DNA from: Streptomyces sp. CNQ-509
GTDB taxonomy: Bacteria; Actinomycetota; Actinomycetes; Streptomycetales; Streptomycetaceae
Assembly (NCBI RefSeq): GCF_001011035.1
Contig: NZ_CP011492.1
Coordinates: forward strand, 4,287,001 to 4,351,000
Reading direction: 5' to 3'
Length of the DNA stretch: 64,000 bases
Below are positions 61,723 through 64,000 of this stretch, piece after piece. Position numbers and translations under genes: made by a program. The notes under the pieces were generated by a model, which was given only the letters and a program-made list of their open reading frames with translations, was not told the DNA's origin and ran no database searches. Within the stretch, counting starts at the first letter, position 1. Every line of letters starts with the position of its first letter.

Positions 61723-63153
61723 GTGTCGCCGCACCCGCGAGGTACGAACCGGAGGACCGTCCTGGCGGCCGGTGCCGCCGCCACCGCCGCCGCCGGGATC
61801 ACGGCCGGGCCCGCCGCCGCGAGCGGCCCCGCCGCGCCCGCGGACCAGGGCGCCGGCCGGCCGCCCGCCACCGCCCAGCGGCCGGGACGGGAGCTGCGGG
61901 CCCTGCTCGCCGAGGTGGACGCCGGCCGGATCGAGGCCGACGTACGCCGCCTCGCCGCCTTCGGCACCCGGCACACCCTCTCCGTCCAGGACGACCCCGA
62001 CCGCGGCATCGGCGCGGCCCGCGACTGGATCCACCGCCGGATGCGCCGGCACGCCGCCGCCTCCGGCGGGCGGATGACCGTCGAGCTGCAGTCGTACGTC
62101 CAGCAGCCCGCCAACCGCATCCCCGTCCCCACCCGCATCACCAACGTCCTCGCCACCCTGCGCGGCGACACCGACCCCGACCGCGTCTACGTCGTCTCCG
62201 GCCACTACGACTCCCGCGCCAGCGACGTCATGGACGCCACCTCCGACGCCCCGGGCGCCGACGACGACGCTTCCGGCGTCGCCGTCGCCATGGAGCTGGC
62301 CCGGGTGCTGGCCACCCGCCGCACCGCCGCGACGATCGTGCTGGCCGCGGTGGCGGGGGAGGAGCAGGGGCTGTACGGGGCCGCGCACATGGCGGAGCAG
62401 TTCCGGGCCGGCGGCGTCCGGGTCCAGGGCATGTTCACCAACGACATCGTCGGCAGCTCCACCGCCGACGACGGCACCCGCGACCCCCGGACCGTACGGC
62501 TCTTCGCCGAGGGCGTCCCCACCGCCGAGACCCCCGCCGAGGCCAACACGCGCCGCTCCGTCGGCGGCGAGAACGACTCCCCGGCGCGGCAGCTCGCCCG
62601 CTTCGTCCGCGACGTGGCGGAGAACGACGCCACCGGCATGGGCGTCCGCGTGATCTACCGCCGCGACCGTTACCTCCGCGGCGGCGACCACATCCCGTTC
62701 CTCGAACGCCGCTTCCCCGCCGCCCGCTTCACCGAGCCCGCCGAGGACTACGCGCACCAGCACCAGGACGTCCGTGTGGAGGGCGGCAAGCAGTACGGCG
62801 ACCTGCCCGACTTCTGTGACTTCGACTACGTCGCGCGCGTCGCGCGGGTCAACCTCGCCGCCGTCTGGACCCTCGCCCAGGCCCCGGGCACGCCGACGGG
62901 CGTGGGCATCGTCACCTCCGCGCTGACCAACGACACCGAGCTGGTGTGGGACCGCGGTACGGAGCCGGACCTCGCCGGGTACGAGGTGGTGCGGCGGGAG
63001 ACGACGGCGCCGGAGTGGACGGAGGTGGAGCCGGTCGGCGACGTGACCCGGCACACCGTGCGCGCGTCGAAGGACAACCTCTTCTTCGGCGTACGGGCCG
63101 TGAACCGCGCCGGGCAGCGCAGCCCGGTGGCCTTCCCGGTCCCGCGGAGCTGA
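61723..63153 (+). CDS. Secreted M28 family zinc aminopeptidase, Tat-type signal
   Basis: The 476-residue enzyme starts with a twin-arginine signal (TNRRTVLAAGAAATAAAG, about 8-33). The M28 domain (about 60-385) shows zinc ligands His161 (SGHYDS), Asp180 (GADDDASG), the Glu213/Glu214 pair (AGEEQGLYG), Asp241 (TNDIVG) and a late His in YAHQHQD. The last 90 residues resemble a fibronectin type III module (VGIVTSALTNDTELVWDRG). GTG start behind GGAGGGGAG. TTGACA at 61685-61690 may be a -35. It is a single-gene unit after the cellulase. Confidence 0.92.
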   Translation: MSPHPRGTNRRTVLAAGAAATAAAGITAGPAAASGPAAPADQGAGRPPATAQRPGRELRALLAEVDAGRIEADVRRLAAFGTRHTLSVQDDPDRGIGAARDWIHRRMRRHAAASGGRMTVELQSYVQQPANRIPVPTRITNVLATLRGDTDPDRVYVVSGHYDSRASDVMDATSDAPGADDDASGVAVAMELARVLATRRTAATIVLAAVAGEEQGLYGAAHMAEQFRAGGVRVQGMFTNDIVGSSTADDGTRDPRTVRLFAEGVPTAETPAEANTRRSVGGENDSPARQLARFVRDVAENDATGMGVRVIYRRDRYLRGGDHIPFLERRFPAARFTEPAEDYAHQHQDVRVEGGKQYGDLPDFCDFDYVARVARVNLAAVWTLAQAPGTPTGVGIVTSALTNDTELVWDRGTEPDLAGYEVVRRETTAPEWTEVEPVGDVTRHTVRASKDNLFFGVRAVNRAGQRSPVAFPVPRS

Positions 63154-63243
63154 GTGCCGGGCCCCGGGCCCTCCGGGCCCCCCGGGGCCGCTGGGGCCGC
63201 CGCGGACGGCGGCCCCCGCTCGGTCCGGGTCTCGGCCCGGGTC

Positions 63244-64000
63244 TCAGTCCAGGTCCGGGACCCTCGCCAGCTTGTCGGGGTTGCGCATGATGTCGATCGC
63301 CGTGATCCGCCCCGCGTCCACCGTGAACGACAGCACCGACAGATACCCGTCGTTGCCCCGCATCGCCAGCCCCGCCGTGCCGTTGACCTTGATCGGACGG
63401 ATGTCCAACGGGCCCACGTAGCCCGCGTACGCGACGATCATCTGCGCCACCCGGCCCGACTTGCGCTCGGTGCGCTGGAGCGTGACGGCCTTGCCGCCGC
63501 CGTCGCCCCGCAGCACCACGTCCGGGTCGAGGAGCGCGATCAGCCCCGGCAGGTCGCCGTCCTGGCACGCCGCCGTGAACGCCGCCACCAGCTCCCGCTG
63601 CTGCGCCTCCGTCGCCGGCGTCCGCGGCCTGCCGTCCTCCACCTGCCGCCGCGCCCGCGACGCCAACTGCCGTACCGCCGCCGGCGAGCGGCCGACGACC
63701 TCGGCGATCTCGGGGAACGGCACGCTGAAGACGTCGTGCAGCACGAACGCGGTGCGCTCGGCGGGCGACAGCCGCTCCAGCACCACCAGCAGCGCCATGC
63801 TCACCGACTCGTCCAGCGTCACCCGGTCGGCCGGATCGTCCGAGCGCTCCGCCACCAGCGGCTCGGGCAGCCACGTGCCCACGTACTGCTCGCGCCGTGC
63901 CCGCGCGCTGCTCAGCGCGTCCAGCGCCAGCCGGCTGACCGTCGTCGTCAGCCAGGCCGTCAGGTCGCGGACATGGCCGGGGTCGTCGAGCCGCCGCAGC
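63244..64000 (-). CDS. ECF41-type RNA polymerase sigma factor (5' end cut by window edge)
   Basis: At least 251 residues are visible; the gene continues past 64000, so the N-terminus (part of sigma region 2) is missing. The visible part has region 2/4 linker residues WLPEPL (characteristic of ECF41), region 4 (LERLSPAERTAFVLHDVFSV, EIAEVVGRSPAAVRQLASRA) and the SnoaL-like C-terminal domain ending in ITAIDIMRNPDKLARVPDLD, with the ECF41 NPDKL motif that controls activity. Most such sigma factors are encoded near an oxidoreductase or carboxymuconolactone decarboxylase, which is not in view. GC-rich hairpins at 63160-63240 lie between it and the peptidase gene. Confidence 0.93.
   Translation of the reverse strand, partial: LRRLDDPGHVRDLTAWLTTTVSRLALDALSSARARREQYVGTWLPEPLVAERSDDPADRVTLDESVSMALLVVLERLSPAERTAFVLHDVFSVPFPEIAEVVGRSPAAVRQLASRARRQVEDGRPRTPATEAQQRELVAAFTAACQDGDLPGLIALLDPDVVLRGDGGGKAVTLQRTERKSGRVAQMIVAYAGYVGPLDIRPIKVNGTAGLAMRGNDGYLSVLSFTVDAGRITAIDIMRNPDKLARVPDLD

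Overview
The window is high-GC actinobacterial DNA, almost certainly Streptomyces or a close relative. The evidence is bldC, two small Lsr2/DUF3073-type actinobacterial proteins, a purSQL block and separate purFM block, valine dehydrogenase, GTG starts after GGAGG-type ribosome sites, many four-base stop/start overlaps, and abundant secreted and regulatory proteins. The sequence is about 64 kb, dense with genes, with no rRNA, CRISPR array or intact mobile element.

Region by region. (1) 0-11.5 kb: clpC with a near-ideal ClgR box upstream; an AraC-regulator/short-chain dehydrogenase pair facing a hydrolase and a small monooxygenase; a TetR repressor and the EmrB-type efflux pump it probably controls, with a striking inverted pair of operators between them; an AraC-type regulator with a VOC protein; and mutY. 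(2) 11.5-16.5 kb: three tRNA-Gly genes around a NarL-type two-component system coupled to an ABC-2 exporter, then an Lsr2-family nucleoid protein. (3) 16.7-42.8 kb: conserved housekeeping block lsr2-like/purS/purQ/purL/PH protein/MPI-like protein ... purF/purM/DUF3073/vdh/hypothetical/bldC/DUF6274/tRNA-Asp/hrpA. It is interrupted at 21.6-31.4 kb by a more variable segment: three related membrane proteins with a conserved cysteine/NPLHG motif, an SMR efflux pair with a MerR regulator, a PadR regulator with an isochorismatase-type hydrolase, and a compact GntR/HATPase cluster that contains a decayed ATPase gene. (4) 42.8-49.3 kb: a frameshifted TnpB remnant, an efflux pump divergent from a large LuxR-type (LAL) regulator with a methyltransferase, and the C-terminal end of a tyrosine recombinase next to tRNA-Phe and a second tRNA-Asp. 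(5) 49.3-64 kb: amidohydrolase; a PAS/GAF/PP2C/HATPase regulator; a run of secreted enzymes (S8 subtilase, GH6-FN3-CBM3 cellulase under a perfect CebR box, Tat-type M28 peptidase); a sulfotransferase/glycosyltransferase pair; and an ECF41-type sigma factor cut by the right edge.

How the genes work together: purS-purQ-purL form the three-part FGAM synthase, and purF and purM supply the first and fifth steps of de novo purine synthesis. Most exporters lie next to a divergent or adjacent regulator with visible operator-like repeats, giving several self-contained switch modules. The cellulase and peptidases indicate polymer degradation outside the cell, with cellobiose induction via CebR. The most novel-looking items are the three-gene NPLHG/CxxC membrane-protein operon, the translationally coupled GntR/HATPase cluster with three GTGCAC-type operators, and the sulfotransferase-GT4 pair. 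No search could be run, so family names rest on motifs read from the translations and on recalled knowledge.
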